In this document: positions 7,885-16,847 of the stretch, in pieces
How the letters are laid out: each line of letters starts with the position of its first letter
Position numbering within the stretch: position 1 is the stretch's first letter
DNA from: Occultella aeris
Lineage (GTDB): Bacteria > Actinomycetota > Actinomycetes > Actinomycetales > Beutenbergiaceae
Length of the DNA: 64,000 nt
Direction: 5' to 3'
NCBI RefSeq assembly: GCF_902703175.1
Contig: NZ_CACRYJ010000006.1
Location: forward strand, 1 to 64,000
Translations under genes and position numbers: made by a program
The notes under the pieces: model-generated
What the model was told of the DNA's origin: nothing
The model's database searches: none
What the model saw: the letters and a program-made list of their open reading frames with translations, nothing else

Positions 7885-10800
7885 TGTCCGCGGGCACGCC
7901 GAGGGTGGCGAGCATCCGTGCGTAGCCACGTTGCGCGCGCTCGGCCTCCGCGGCCGCGCCAGACCGGTGCAGCGCGTCGATCAGCAGTTGCCAGGACGCG
8001 TCGCGGAAGGTGTTGAGCTCGATGCTGCGGTTGGCCGCGGAGGTCGCCGCCTCGAGGTTGCCGTCGGCGAGCTCAAGCGTGCCGAGCGCCGCGGCGGCCT
8101 CGGCGGCCTGGCTGCGGTAGCGATCCCTCGGGCCGGTCACCCACTCGGCCGGGCCGTCCTCCGGGAGCAGGTCCGCGGCATACAGGTCGAGGGCCCGCCG
8201 CAGCGCCGCGGCGTGCGCAACCGGGTCGGTCCTCCGGGTCTTGTTCGCGGTCCGGAGCGCGGCCTCGAACTCGACGACATCGCATCGTGAGGAACTGCGC
8301 AGGCGGAGCGTGTAGGCCTCCCCGTCCCGCACCAGCAGGGTGCTGCTACGGGCCGGGCGACCCGGTTCCAGGCACCGCCGGATCGTGGAGACGCTGACTT
8401 GGAGGTTGTGCATCGCCGCGGCCGGGTCGAGGTCGCGCCACAGCGCCTCGGCCAGTCGTTCCCGGTGCACCGGCCGGCCGGCACTGAGGGCGAGGATGCG
8501 CAGCACGGCGCGGGCCCGGGGACGCATCTGGCCAAGGTCGATGGCGCGGCCCCGCACCGTGATCGAGAACGCGCCGAAACAGTGCACGTCCAGTTCCGCG
8601 ACCACGTGGGACGGCGGTGCGGACCGGTCCGGAGGACCGGCGGATACAACGGCGCCCGGCGCGCCGACGACCGGCGCAGGCTCGGCGGCACGGCCATGCA
8701 TCGACTCGACGCGGTCGGCGCCGTGGGCCTCGACGGCGGTGGAGGACAACCACTCCCACGGCCGGGCGAGCAATCCTTCTGCCTCGGCCGTCGACGTCGC
8801 CAGGTGCATCATCTCGGCGGCGTTAACACTGTCGGGCGCGCCGCTGCGGGCCAGCGTCGCGTACGCGATGGCAAGGGCGCCGGGCACCGCGAGGGTGCGA
8901 GCGAAGGATTCTGCCGCCACCGCGTCGGCCGTCGCATCCGGGAGCCTGGCGGCGGTGGCGGTGAGCGCGTACAGGGACCGTGCCCACGACTCGAGCGACG
9001 TGGCACCGAGGGTCCGGAAGCGTAGACCGAGATCGTCCCACTCCTGCGGATGCACGCCGCCGGCGCGTAGGCAGGACAGCGCCAGTGACCAGGCGATGAT
9101 CGCCGCTCCCCACGCGTCGCCGATCCGGTCGCAGTGGCGGATAAGCTGCTGGGCGCGGCGATGGGACCGCTCATCGCCGTCGAAACTGACGATCGCGCCG
9201 TGCGCGAGCCGGGCCAGCCAAGTGTGCCCCGCCTGTTCGGCGGCCACGTACACCCGATCGATCGCGGCGAGGGTGGGCAGCGTCGGGCGGGTGGAGGCCA
9301 TTGAAACCTCCGCCAGCCGCGCGGCGAGCGCCATCTCATCCGGGGCCTCGGGGTCGGACGCGCACCGGTGCAGAACCTCGGTCGCCGTGCGTTGATCGCC
9401 GGCGATCAACAGGCTGATGCCCTCCGCGAGGGTGGCACCCGGACCTCGCTGCCGGGCCGCTCGCCGGGCTGCCTGCAGCGGGTCGCGTCTGCTCGCCTCG
9501 CGGACGCAGTGCTCCCACCCGTCGGCGTGATCGCGGGCCGGCGTCGTCGACCAGACCCCCGCGCCCGACGAGATCAGCCGTGTCGCGGCACGCTCCGCAG
9601 GGCTCGTGGAGTCGCTCAGGTCGTTCAGGAGGTTGCGCACCCGGTCGAACTGTCCCTCGAGGTGCGCGGCGCGGGCGCGCGCGATGGTGCGCCAGGGTGG
9701 GGGACCGATCCGGTCCACGGGCAGCGGGTCGGTCCACAGCCGACCCTGGATGTCGACGGATCCGGGCCCGACGTCCTCGAGGAGGTCTGTCAGGTGCCGC
9801 CAGTCCTCGGCCAGGCAGAGCGCGCGCAGGGCCTCGTGGGTGGCGCCCTCGGTGCGCAGGATCGTGGCGGCACCGGAGAACCAGGATGAGGTCCGCACCG
9901 GACCGAGTTCGGCACGGGCGGCCGAGATCAGGTGACGGCGCAGCACGCGGTGCATACGGAAGCGGTCGTTGCCCACATCGATCAGCAGCGGCAGGGAACG
10001 AGCCACGGCCCGAAGGTCCTCATGCCCGGTGCTGGTTCCGCGGTGGGCGTCCACGCGGGCGGCGCTGAGGTTCTCGAACACGGCCACGTCCGACAGGAAG
10101 TCGCGCTGGTGCGGGGGGAGCCCACGGAGCACGGTCGCGTCCAGGTAGCCGGCGGCGTAGTCGGCATGCATCGCCAGGGCGTGCACGGCGCGCCGGCGCT
10201 CAGCGGGGAGGCGGCCCTCGATGGAACGCTGGAACAGGCGCACTGCAGCGGCCCAGCCCTCCGTCTCCCTGGTGATCACGACCAGGTCGTCGAGCGGGAG
10301 CGGCTCGTCCCCGGCCGAGCGCATCAGGGCGTCGGTGTCCCAGATGCGGAACCGCAGATCGCGTCCGGTGAGCACGACCGGCGGCGGGATCTCCGAGCGG
10401 GTCAGGTTCAACGTGGGCATCGTCCGGGACCCGAGCAGGATCCTCAGACGGTCACCGGTGCCGAGGATGAGGGTCTCCAGCTCGGCCTCGGCCGGGGTAC
10501 CGACGAGGTGGTGGACGTCGTCGAGGACGAGGAGCAGGGGCGCCGGGAGCAGGTCGACGAGGCGGAGCACGTCGTGGGCGCTGGTCGGCTCGACGGCGGG
10601 GTGTCCGCCGGTGACTTCGCCCGGCCGGTTCGTGGGTCCGGCCGCCGTGCCCGGCTCGGGTGCGGCCAATGCGCTGGACACGGCTGCGCCGGTCCCCCCG
10701 GCGGTGCGGACGGCGACCGCGAGGGTACGGATCAGTGCGCGCTGGTCCGCATCGGCGAGGGTCAGCCGGCACCAGGCCACGAGTCCATCCTGGCCGCGAG

Positions 10801-11011
10801 CCCAGCGCGCCATCAGGGTGGTCTTGCCGGTCCCCGGCCACGCCACGACGAGCCCGAGGCGCGTCGCCCTGATCCCGTCGAGGGCACGCAGCAGTGCCGG
10901 TCGGGGCACTCCGCCCGCCGTGGGCACGCGCGACAGCGAGGCCGGTGCCACGCCATCGAGTCGGACGCCTTCGGCCACGGGGAGCCTCCCGGTCGGAACG
11001 TTTCTGAGCAT
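7829..11011 (-). CDS. Large ATPase-TPR-SARP/BTAD transcriptional regulator
   Basis: A 1060-residue regulator. N-terminal P-loop ATPase of the MalT/STAND type ([12 protein letters not shown], about residues 54-65; [11 protein letters not shown] Walker B), then a long helical TPR-like middle, then from about residue 803 an OmpR-like winged helix of the SARP type ([25 protein letters not shown]) followed by a bacterial transcriptional activation domain (DVVEFEAAL ... [15 protein letters not shown]). In AfsR the SARP part is N-terminal; here it is C-terminal. Its 3' end runs 56 bp into the 3' end of the CIS operon on the other strand. Location next to the CIS genes suggests, but does not prove, that it controls them. 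The start at ATG 11011 lacks a clear ribosome-binding site. Confidence 0.85.
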   Translation of the reverse strand: MLRNVPTGRLPVAEGVRLDGVAPASLSRVPTAGGVPRPALLRALDGIRATRLGLVVAWPGTGKTTLMARWARGQDGLVAWCRLTLADADQRALIRTLAVAVRTAGGTGAAVSSALAAPEPGTAAGPTNRPGEVTGGHPAVEPTSAHDVLRLVDLLPAPLLLVLDDVHHLVGTPAEAELETLILGTGDRLRILLGSRTMPTLNLTRSEIPPPVVLTGRDLRFRIWDTDALMRSAGDEPLPLDDLVVITRETEGWAAAVRLFQRSIEGRLPAERRRAVHALAMHADYAAGYLDATVLRGLPPHQRDFLSDVAVFENLSAARVDAHRGTSTGHEDLRAVARSLPLLIDVGNDRFRMHRVLRRHLISAARAELGPVRTSSWFSGAATILRTEGATHEALRALCLAEDWRHLTDLLEDVGPGSVDIQGRLWTDPLPVDRIGPPPWRTIARARAAHLEGQFDRVRNLLNDLSDSTSPAERAATRLISSGAGVWSTTPARDHADGWEHCVREASRRDPLQAARRAARQRGPGATLAEGISLLIAGDQRTATEVLHRCASDPEAPDEMALAARLAEVSMASTRPTLPTLAAIDRVYVAAEQAGHTWLARLAHGAIVSFDGDERSHRRAQQLIRHCDRIGDAWGAAIIAWSLALSCLRAGGVHPQEWDDLGLRFRTLGATSLESWARSLYALTATAARLPDATADAVAAESFARTLAVPGALAIAYATLARSGAPDSVNAAEMMHLATSTAEAEGLLARPWEWLSSTAVEAHGADRVESMHGRAAEPAPVVGAPGAVVSAGPPDRSAPPSHVVAELDVHCFGAFSITVRGRAIDLGQMRPRARAVLRILALSAGRPVHRERLAEALWRDLDPAAAMHNLQVSVSTIRRCLEPGRPARSSTLLVRDGEAYTLRLRSSSRCDVVEFEAALRTANKTRRTDPVAHAAALRRALDLYAADLLPEDGPAEWVTGPRDRYRSQAAEAAAALGTLELADGNLEAATSAANRSIELNTFRDASWQLLIDALHRSGAAAEAERAQRGYARMLATLGVPADTTRVLGTLPLPVPRTTRG

Positions 11012-11068
11012 AGGCCGGTCGGGCCCGCCGGGGTGCCCGTTCGTGCGCCCCGTCTCACCCTGAAGAGA

Positions 11069-11149
11069 GGCCGAAGCGGCTGTCGTGATACCCGAGGTCG
11101 TGCTGGGTACCGAGCACGACCTGCTCGGTGTCCTGACCGAGCTTCGGCC
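11069..11149. repeat. Nested inverted repeats between MATE gene and regulator
   Basis: Two perfect inverted repeats are nested. Outer arms: GGCCGAAGC at 11069-11077 and GCTTCGGCC at 11141-11149. Inner arms: AGGTCGTGCT at 11095-11104 and AGCACGACCT at 11113-11122, with an 8-base loop. They start 7 bp past the stop of the MATE gene (minus strand) and lie upstream of the large regulator. They may act as terminator for the MATE transcript; no T-run follows. An operator role is the alternative. Confidence 0.5.
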
Positions 11150-11155
11150 GAGGCG

Positions 11156-12502
11156 CTATGCGCCCAGCACCATCCAGGCGGTCCCCCGCGCTCGCAGACC
11201 CGTGGTGATGGCACGCGCCCCGATGAACCCACCCGCGAAGGCGACCCACAACCACGCGAGGCCCGCTGCGCCGTCGGGCGCCCAGAGCCAGACCGCTCCG
11301 ACCATCGGGAGGTACGCCACCAGGGTGATCACACCGGCCCATGCGAGGAACCGGCCGTCGCCGGCGCCCATCAGCACGCCGTCGAGCACGAACGGCCATG
11401 CGGCCAGCGGCAGCAGCAGACCGATCACCACCAGCGAGATGGCCGCGGCTCGCTGCACCTGCGGGTCGGAGGTGAACAGCGGCGTCACGAACCACCCCAG
11501 GCCGGCGATGGCGATGCCGATGACGGCTCCAGCGCCCATGCCCCACTGCAGGCAACGCCGGGTGACCGCGCGGACCTGGCGGACGTCACGGGCGCCGAGT
11601 CCGTGCCCGACCAATGCCTGGGCGGCGATCGCGAGGGCGTCCAGGGCGAACGCGGTCAGACCCCAGACCGCATTCACGATCTGGTGTGCGGCCAGCGTGG
11701 CGTCGCCGAGCTTCGTGGCGGTGGCCACGGTGAGCAGGATCGCCGCGCGCAGCGTGAGTGTCCGGATCAGCAGCGGAGTGCCCGCGCGGGCGTTCGCCAT
11801 GATCCCGGCCGGGTGGGGCCGCAGCCCCACGCCGCGAGCCCGGGCGCCCCGGAGCACGATCGCGGCGAGGACCACCCCCATGCCGATCTGGGTGAGCGCC
11901 GTCGCCAGTCCGGACCCGGCGATGCCCATGTTGAAGCCGTAGACGAGCGTGATCGACCCGATCGTGTTGACGACCGCGCCGACCACCGCGACGACGAGCG
12001 GGGTCCGGGTGTCCTGGAGGCCGCGCAGAGCCCCGGTCGCGGCCAGGACCACCAGCATCCCGGGAATCCCAGGCGCCGACGCGCGCAGGTACGCGACGGC
12101 GTGGGGCGTGACGTCCGCCGAGGCGCCCAGTGCCGTGACGATCGGCTCGGCGACTCCGATCGCGACGGCGCAGGTCAGGACACCGAGCCCGAGCGCCAGC
12201 CAGATCCCGTCCAGCCCGACGGCGAGGGCGCCTCTGGTGTCGCCAGCACCGAGGCGCCGGGCGACGGCGCCTGTGGTGGCGTAGGCGAGGAAGACGAAGA
12301 TCGAGACGATCGTGACCAGAACCGTCGAGGCGATCGTCAGCCCGGCGAGCTCGGCGGTGCCCAAGCGGCCGACGACGGCGGAGTCGATGAGCACGAACAG
12401 CGGCTCGGCGACGAGGGCGCCGAGCGCGGGGACCGCGAGGGAGAGGATGCGCCGATCGAGGGCCCGCCGCTCATCGGCGTGTACACCCGGCGTGTCGTCC
12501 AC
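11156..12502 (-). CDS. MATE family multidrug/cation exporter (DinF-like)
   Basis: A 448-residue membrane protein with about twelve hydrophobic helices in two repeated halves, as in the MATE family of Na+/H+-driven exporters. Family signs are SLAVPALGALVAEPLFVLID in the first helix, the LGTAELAGL turn, ARRLGAGD after helix two, and the mirrored second half (ILLTVATATKLGDATLAAHQI). Such DinF-like genes commonly neighbour dnaB in Micrococcales. The start is GTG 12502, six bases after GGAGG on the minus strand. The gene is divergent from dnaB, so the DnaA-box-like sites in the gap lie upstream of both. Substrate cannot be told. Confidence 0.9.
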   Translation of the reverse strand: MDDTPGVHADERRALDRRILSLAVPALGALVAEPLFVLIDSAVVGRLGTAELAGLTIASTVLVTIVSIFVFLAYATTGAVARRLGAGDTRGALAVGLDGIWLALGLGVLTCAVAIGVAEPIVTALGASADVTPHAVAYLRASAPGIPGMLVVLAATGALRGLQDTRTPLVVAVVGAVVNTIGSITLVYGFNMGIAGSGLATALTQIGMGVVLAAIVLRGARARGVGLRPHPAGIMANARAGTPLLIRTLTLRAAILLTVATATKLGDATLAAHQIVNAVWGLTAFALDALAIAAQALVGHGLGARDVRQVRAVTRRCLQWGMGAGAVIGIAIAGLGWFVTPLFTSDPQVQRAAAISLVVIGLLLPLAAWPFVLDGVLMGAGDGRFLAWAGVITLVAYLPMVGAVWLWAPDGAAGLAWLWVAFAGGFIGARAITTGLRARGTAWMVLGA

Positions 12503-12520
12503 CGATCCTCCGAGTAATTG

Positions 12521-12638
12521 TTATGCACACCTTGGGTACAGCGAATCCGTTGCCATCCCGCCGATCTCAGATGTTATCCACACCAGTGGATGGAGCCTGT
12601 GCACAACCTTTTCCGCGGTGATCCACATGCTATCCACA
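12521..12638. promoter_or_regulatory. Cluster of five DnaA-box-like sites upstream of dnaB
   Basis: Five 9-mers close to the DnaA box TTATCCACA lie within 118 bp of the 383-bp gap between the MATE gene and dnaB: TTATGCACA (12521-12529), a perfect TTATCCACA (12574-12582), TTGTGCACA on the minus strand (12598-12606), TGATCCACA (12619-12627) and CTATCCACA (12630-12638). The last two start 11 bp apart, about one helical turn. Each imperfect site differs by one or two bases from TTATCCACA or from the high-GC form TTGTCCACA. Binding by DnaA is inferred from sequence only. Confidence 0.65.
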
Positions 12639-12664
12639 GCCTAGGGGGTCTTCGTCCCCAGGCT
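12638..12664 (+). promoter_or_regulatory. Short imperfect hairpin in the dnaB upstream region
   Basis: AGCCT (12638-12642) can pair with AGGCT (12660-12664), and GGGG (12644-12647) with CCCC (12656-12659), leaving one bulged A and an 8-base loop. It abuts the last DnaA-like site. It could shape the dnaB leader or be chance in this G+C-rich DNA. From here to the dnaB start at 12886 I see no gene, no clear promoter and no other convincing element. Confidence 0.3.
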
Positions 12665-12885
12665 GGCGCACCATCGAGTTGTGGGGGGCATGGTGGGAGG
12701 CATACGGTCACGCGGGTGTGCCGGAGTAGCCATCGCCGCGGGCGGTGAGGCAGGCGTTGTCGGTGGTCGCCGATACACATGTTCGACGGGGCTCGCAGAG
12801 CCGGTATTGAAGAGGCAGGGGAGGCGGTCCACACGATGGTCTTGGCACCGTTCGACGGAACTGACCAGGTTCGGGCGGTGGCGCG

Positions 12886-15477
12886 GTGAGCGTCGCCGAG
12901 ATGTCGCCGGCGCGGGAGAGTTTCGAGCGCACGCCGCCGCAGGACGTGGCCGCCGAGCAGAGCGTGATCGGCGGCATGCTGCTGTCCAAGGACGCCATCG
13001 CCGACGTCGTCGAGGTGCTCCGCGGCACCGACTTCTACCGTCCCGCGCACGAGGTCATCTACGACGCGATCCTCGACCTGTACGGCCGCGGCGAGCCGGC
13101 CGACGCCGTCACCGTCTCCGCCGAACTGACCAAGCGCGGCGAGCTCACCCGCATCGGTGGCGCCCCCTACCTGCACACGCTGCTGTCCTCGGTGCCGACG
13201 GCCGCGAACGCCGGCTACTACGCCCGGATCGTCCGCGAACGCGCGGTGCTGCGGCGCCTGGTCGACGCCGGAACCCGGATCGTGCAGTTGGGCTACGCCA
13301 CCGACGGCGGGGACGTCGACGAACTCGTGAACACCGCACAGGCCGAGGTGTACGCCGTCACCGAGCGGCGCACCGCCGAGGACTACGTCCCGCTCAAGGA
13401 CGTCATCAACTCCACCATGGAGGAGATCGACGCCGCCTCCCACCGTGGCGAGGGGATGGTCGGGGTGCCCACCGGTTTCGCCGATCTGGACGCACTCACC
13501 AACGGTCTGCACCCCGGGCAGATGATCGTGCTGGCGGCCAGGCCGGCCGTGGGCAAGGCCCTCGCCCTGGACACCCCGCTGCCCACGCCGACCGGGTGGA
13601 CCACGATGGGCGACGTCTCGGTCGGTGACCTGCTGATCGCTGCCGACGGCACACCCACCGAGGTGGTTGCCGCCACCGACGTGATGACTGACCGGCCGTG
13701 CTACGAGGTGACCTTCGACGATGGCACCACGATCGTCGCGGACGCCCAGCACCAGTGGCTCACCGAGACTCGGGCCTCGCGTAAGTCGGCGCAAGCAGCG
13801 GCGGCCCGTTACAACGGGTACCGCAACCAGCGGACGTTCGCCCAGGTGCGCACTACGGACGAGATTGCGGACTCGGTCCGGTGCCTGACAGCAGACGCGA
13901 GACTGAACCACAGTGTCACGAACGGCCGTCCCCTTGAACTGCCGAAGGCCGACCTAGCCATCGAACCGTACGTGCTCGGCGTCTGGCTGGGTGACGGTCA
14001 CAGTGCGAGCGCGCGGTACACCTCTGCGGACCCAGAGATCGCAATGCGAATAGAGGGCCTGGGGTACGAGGTGCACCCCGGCTCTGGACTGACGTACTCC
14101 GTCATGCTCCCGAAATCCTCCGTCCAGTCACGCGAATGTGTGGTCTGTGGGGACGAGTTCGTGCCCCGCACCAGTCAGGCGAAGACATGTGGCCGGTCGT
14201 GCGGAGGACGGGCCAGGGGCATCGAGGGGATGAACGCAGGTCCCGTCTGCCCCGATTGTGGGCGTCCCAGTTCGGGTATGCGGCGCTGCCAGGTATGTCA
14301 TAACGAGCACGGCACGGTCCATGGGTTGCTCCGAGCCATCGGCGTACTTGGAAACAAGCACATCCCGACCGACTACCTACGCTCGAGCGAATCGCAACGG
14401 CGCGAACTCCTCGCCGGCCTTCTCGACACCGACGGGACCGTGAGTCCGACAGGCGCCGTGCAGTTCACGGTGGTGTCCGAACGACTCGCGACGGACGTGC
14501 GAGAACTCGTGCACAGCCTCGGCTATCGGACAGGCTTCACCCGCAAGGCCGTCCCCGGCCGGAAGCTGGAAACCAGCACCGCCTACACGATCACCTTCAC
14601 CACCGCTGATGAAGTCTTCGGCCTGACGCGGAAGCAGGTCGCCCACAAAGAGAGGGCGACTCGTGCCACCCCGCGGCGGCTGTCACGCTTCATCACTCAG
14701 GTCCGACGCGTGGGCTCGGTTCCCGTTCGCTGCGTCGAGATTGCCCACCCGAGCCACTTGTACATGGCTTCTCGCGCCATGATCCCGACGCACAACTCGA
14801 CGATGGGACTGGACGTGGCCCGCGCCGCGTCCATCAAGAACGGGCAGACGTCCGTCATCTTCTCGCTGGAGATGAGCCGCAACGAGATCGCGATGCGGAT
14901 GCTCTCCGCGGAGTCGCAGGTGCCGCTGCAGAACATGCGCAAGGGCAACATGCGCGACGAGGACTGGACCCGGATGGCGCGTGCGATGGGGCGTGTGTCC
15001 GAGGCGCCGCTGTTCATCGACGACTCTCCGAACATGTCGCTGATGGAGATCCGGGCGAAGTGTCGCCGACTCAAGCAGCGCCACGACCTCAAGCTCGTCG
15101 TCATCGACTACCTCCAGCTGATGAGCTCCGGGAAGCGCGTGGAGTCCCGGCAGCAGGAGGTCTCGGAGTTCTCCCGGGCGCTGAAGTTGCTGGCGAAGGA
15201 GCTTGAGGTCCCGGTGATCGCGATCTCGCAGCTCAACCGTGGTTCCGAACAGCGCACCGACAAGAAGCCGCAGATGAGCGACCTTCGCGAATCGGGCAGC
15301 ATCGAGCAAGATGCCGACGTCATCATCCTGCTGCACCGCGAGGACATGTACGAGAAGGAGTCCCCGCGTGCCGGAGAGGCCGACATGATCGTCGCCAAGC
15401 ACCGTAACGGCCCCACGGACACGATCGTCGTGGCCTTCCAGGGGCACTACGCGCGGTTCGTCGACATGGCGCAGTAG
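12886..15477 (+). CDS. dnaB: Replicative DNA helicase DnaB, interrupted by an in-frame intein
   Basis: The 863-residue precursor holds a 450-residue DnaB helicase after removal of a 413-residue intein (residues 225-637). DnaB is the hexameric helicase that unwinds DNA at the fork. The N-terminal domain (PPQDVAAEQSVIGGMLLS) and RecA-like core are normal: the P-loop ARPAVGK is split just before its Ser, which resumes after the intein as STMGLDVARAAS; Walker B is KLVVIDYLQLM, and AISQLNRGSEQRTDKKPQMS carries the sensor region. GTG 12886 is the start giving a typical N-terminus. Splicing is required to restore the ATP-binding loop, so helicase activity depends on the intein. Confidence 0.97.
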   Translation: MSVAEMSPARESFERTPPQDVAAEQSVIGGMLLSKDAIADVVEVLRGTDFYRPAHEVIYDAILDLYGRGEPADAVTVSAELTKRGELTRIGGAPYLHTLLSSVPTAANAGYYARIVRERAVLRRLVDAGTRIVQLGYATDGGDVDELVNTAQAEVYAVTERRTAEDYVPLKDVINSTMEEIDAASHRGEGMVGVPTGFADLDALTNGLHPGQMIVLAARPAVGKALALDTPLPTPTGWTTMGDVSVGDLLIAADGTPTEVVAATDVMTDRPCYEVTFDDGTTIVADAQHQWLTETRASRKSAQAAAARYNGYRNQRTFAQVRTTDEIADSVRCLTADARLNHSVTNGRPLELPKADLAIEPYVLGVWLGDGHSASARYTSADPEIAMRIEGLGYEVHPGSGLTYSVMLPKSSVQSRECVVCGDEFVPRTSQAKTCGRSCGGRARGIEGMNAGPVCPDCGRPSSGMRRCQVCHNEHGTVHGLLRAIGVLGNKHIPTDYLRSSESQRRELLAGLLDTDGTVSPTGAVQFTVVSERLATDVRELVHSLGYRTGFTRKAVPGRKLETSTAYTITFTTADEVFGLTRKQVAHKERATRATPRRLSRFITQVRRVGSVPVRCVEIAHPSHLYMASRAMIPTHNSTMGLDVARAASIKNGQTSVIFSLEMSRNEIAMRMLSAESQVPLQNMRKGNMRDEDWTRMARAMGRVSEAPLFIDDSPNMSLMEIRAKCRRLKQRHDLKLVVIDYLQLMSSGKRVESRQQEVSEFSRALKLLAKELEVPVIAISQLNRGSEQRTDKKPQMSDLRESGSIEQDADVIILLHREDMYEKESPRAGEADMIVAKHRNGPTDTIVVAFQGHYARFVDMAQ
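13558..14796 (+). mobile_element. Class 3 intein with LAGLIDADG endonuclease in the DnaB P-loop
   Basis: In-frame insertion of 413 residues between Lys and Ser of the Walker A motif. It starts with Ala (ALALDTPLPTPTGW), not Cys or Ser, and ends IPTHN before +1 Ser. The class 3 WCT triplet is present: Trp in block B (DAQHQW, intein residue 67), Cys in block F (RCVEIAHPS, residue 392) and Thr in block G (PTHN, residue 411). Two LAGLIDADG-type motifs, LGVWLGDG and LLAGLLDTDG, mark a homing endonuclease. Between them are two Cys clusters, CVVC...CGRSC and CPDC...CQVC, suggesting zinc binding. Its codons are visibly less G/C-biased than the flanking exteins, as expected for a mobile element. Confidence 0.93.
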
Positions 15478-15611
15478 TCTGCCGCAGGAGTCGGCCAGGG
15501 TCAGTTCGCGGGGTGTCTGTGCTGGACCGGACCGTGCTTTCGCCTACCCTTGCTTGCGGCGGTTGGGCGCGCGACCGCGCAAGGTACCGGCGAGAGGGAG
15601 ACCAGAGGACG

Positions 15612-15677
15612 ATGTGCTGGGACCCGTGGCCCCACCTCACGAGTAGGTCGACGACCTGTCGGGCCTTCCGCCCGTGA
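15612..15677 (+). CDS. Possible leader peptide translationally coupled to mraY
   Basis: ATG 15612 opens a 21-codon frame beginning MCWDPWP, with GGGAG and AGAGGAC just upstream, and its TGA (15675-15677) overlaps the GTG start of mraY (GTGA). The mraY GTG has no ribosome-binding site of its own, so reinitiation from this frame is plausible. A G+C-rich imperfect stem (CCTTGC at 15548-15553 with GCAAGG at 15579-15584, and competing inner pairings) lies before it. The peptide could be a coupling device or an attenuation leader. It is short enough to be chance. Confidence 0.4.
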   Translation: MCWDPWPHLTSRSTTCRAFRP

Positions 15678-16771
15678 GGCTGGTCGTCATCGGCGCCTTC
15701 GTGGCGTTCTTGATCGGACTCTTGGGCACCCGTTCCTACATCACGCTCGCGACACGCCGCGGATGGGCCCAGTTCATCCGCGAAGACGGACCGACCAGCC
15801 ACCACAGTAAACGCGGCACCCCTCAGATGGGCGGGCTCGTCATCATCGGCGGCTCTCTCGCCGGCTACGCGGCGGCGCACCTGCTCACGTGGACACCGCC
15901 GACCGTCTCGGGCCTTCTCGTCCTGTTCCTGATGGTCGGTGTCGGATTCGTCGGGTTCCTGGACGACTGGACCAAGATCAGGCGCGAACGTTCGCTGGGG
16001 CTTCGGTCGTGGGAGAAGCTGATCGGACAGACCGTCGTCGCGGTCGTCTTCGCCGTCCTTGCCTCCAGGTTCGCGCGTGACGGTGTCACGCCCGCCAGCT
16101 ACAACATCTCTTTCGTCCGCGACACTGCGGTCGACCTCGCACACTTCGGTCCGCTCATCGGTGTGGTCCTGTTCGTCGTCTGGGCGAACCTCATGATCGC
16201 CGGAGCGAGCAACGGCGTGAACCTCACGGATGGGCTCGATGGTCTGGCGGCCGGCGCCTCGGCCATGGTGTTCGGCGCCTACTCGTTGATCGCGATCTGG
16301 CAGTACAACCAGAGCTGTCGACAGGACCCGTCCGCTCAGTGTTACGAGGTCCGCGACCCGCTCGACCTCGCTGTCGTAGCCGCATGCGTCATGGGCGTTT
16401 GCTTCGGCTTCCTGTGGTGGAACGCGTCGCCGGCTCGTCTGTTCATGGGTGACACCGGCTCTCTCGGCCTCGGAGCCGCGCTGGCCGGGTTGGCCATCAT
16501 GACCCGCACCGAGCTGCTCCTCGTCATCCTCGGCGGCCTGTTCGTCATCCAGACGACTGCCGTGATGCTCCAGGTGAGCTACTTCAAGCTCACCAAGCGC
16601 AGCAACGGCGGCGTAGGCAAGCGACTCTTCCGGATGACACCGATCCACCACCACTTCGAGCTGCTCGGCTGGGAACAGATCACCATCACGATCCGCTTCT
16701 GGATCATCTGCGGCCTGTGCGTAGCAACCGGACTCGGGATCTTCTACGCAGAATGGCTCATCGTCAGTTGA
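15674..16771 (+). CDS. mraY: Phospho-N-acetylmuramoyl-pentapeptide transferase (MraY), outside a dcw cluster
   Basis: A 365-residue integral membrane enzyme that transfers phospho-MurNAc-pentapeptide to undecaprenyl phosphate, making lipid I. The family's sites are all visible: HHSKRGTPQMGG near residue 42, the DD pair in GFLDDWTK (about residue 98), NLTDGLDGLA, FMGDTGSLGLG and the PIHHHFELLGW triple-His motif. About ten membrane helices. The flanking genes are dnaB and a methyltransferase instead of murE/F/D, so this is a stand-alone gene and probably a second copy. GTG 15674 is chosen because it gives a family-like N-terminus; no ribosome-binding site is seen, but a short coupled frame precedes it. 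A role in tolerance to MraY inhibitors is only a possibility. Confidence 0.95.
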   Translation: MRLVVIGAFVAFLIGLLGTRSYITLATRRGWAQFIREDGPTSHHSKRGTPQMGGLVIIGGSLAGYAAAHLLTWTPPTVSGLLVLFLMVGVGFVGFLDDWTKIRRERSLGLRSWEKLIGQTVVAVVFAVLASRFARDGVTPASYNISFVRDTAVDLAHFGPLIGVVLFVVWANLMIAGASNGVNLTDGLDGLAAGASAMVFGAYSLIAIWQYNQSCRQDPSAQCYEVRDPLDLAVVAACVMGVCFGFLWWNASPARLFMGDTGSLGLGAALAGLAIMTRTELLLVILGGLFVIQTTAVMLQVSYFKLTKRSNGGVGKRLFRMTPIHHHFELLGWEQITITIRFWIICGLCVATGLGIFYAEWLIVS

Positions 16772-16847
16772 GCCCTCGAGACATCCCTGGGTGCCGTTCG
16801 CGGTGACCGGGACGTAGTGCCGACAGGCTCCGGATCCGGGTCAAGAC

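Noticed and set aside
9932-12517. An 861-codon + strand frame opposite the large regulator and the MATE gene
   Set aside because: It spans two well-supported minus-strand genes and the gap between them, and reads as His/Arg/Gly-rich noise without any motif.
12771-12786. LexA/SOS-box-like sequence upstream of dnaB (ACACATGTTCGA half-site)
   Set aside because: Only the right half fits GAACnnnnGTTC; the left half has two mismatches in its four core bases, so it is likely chance.
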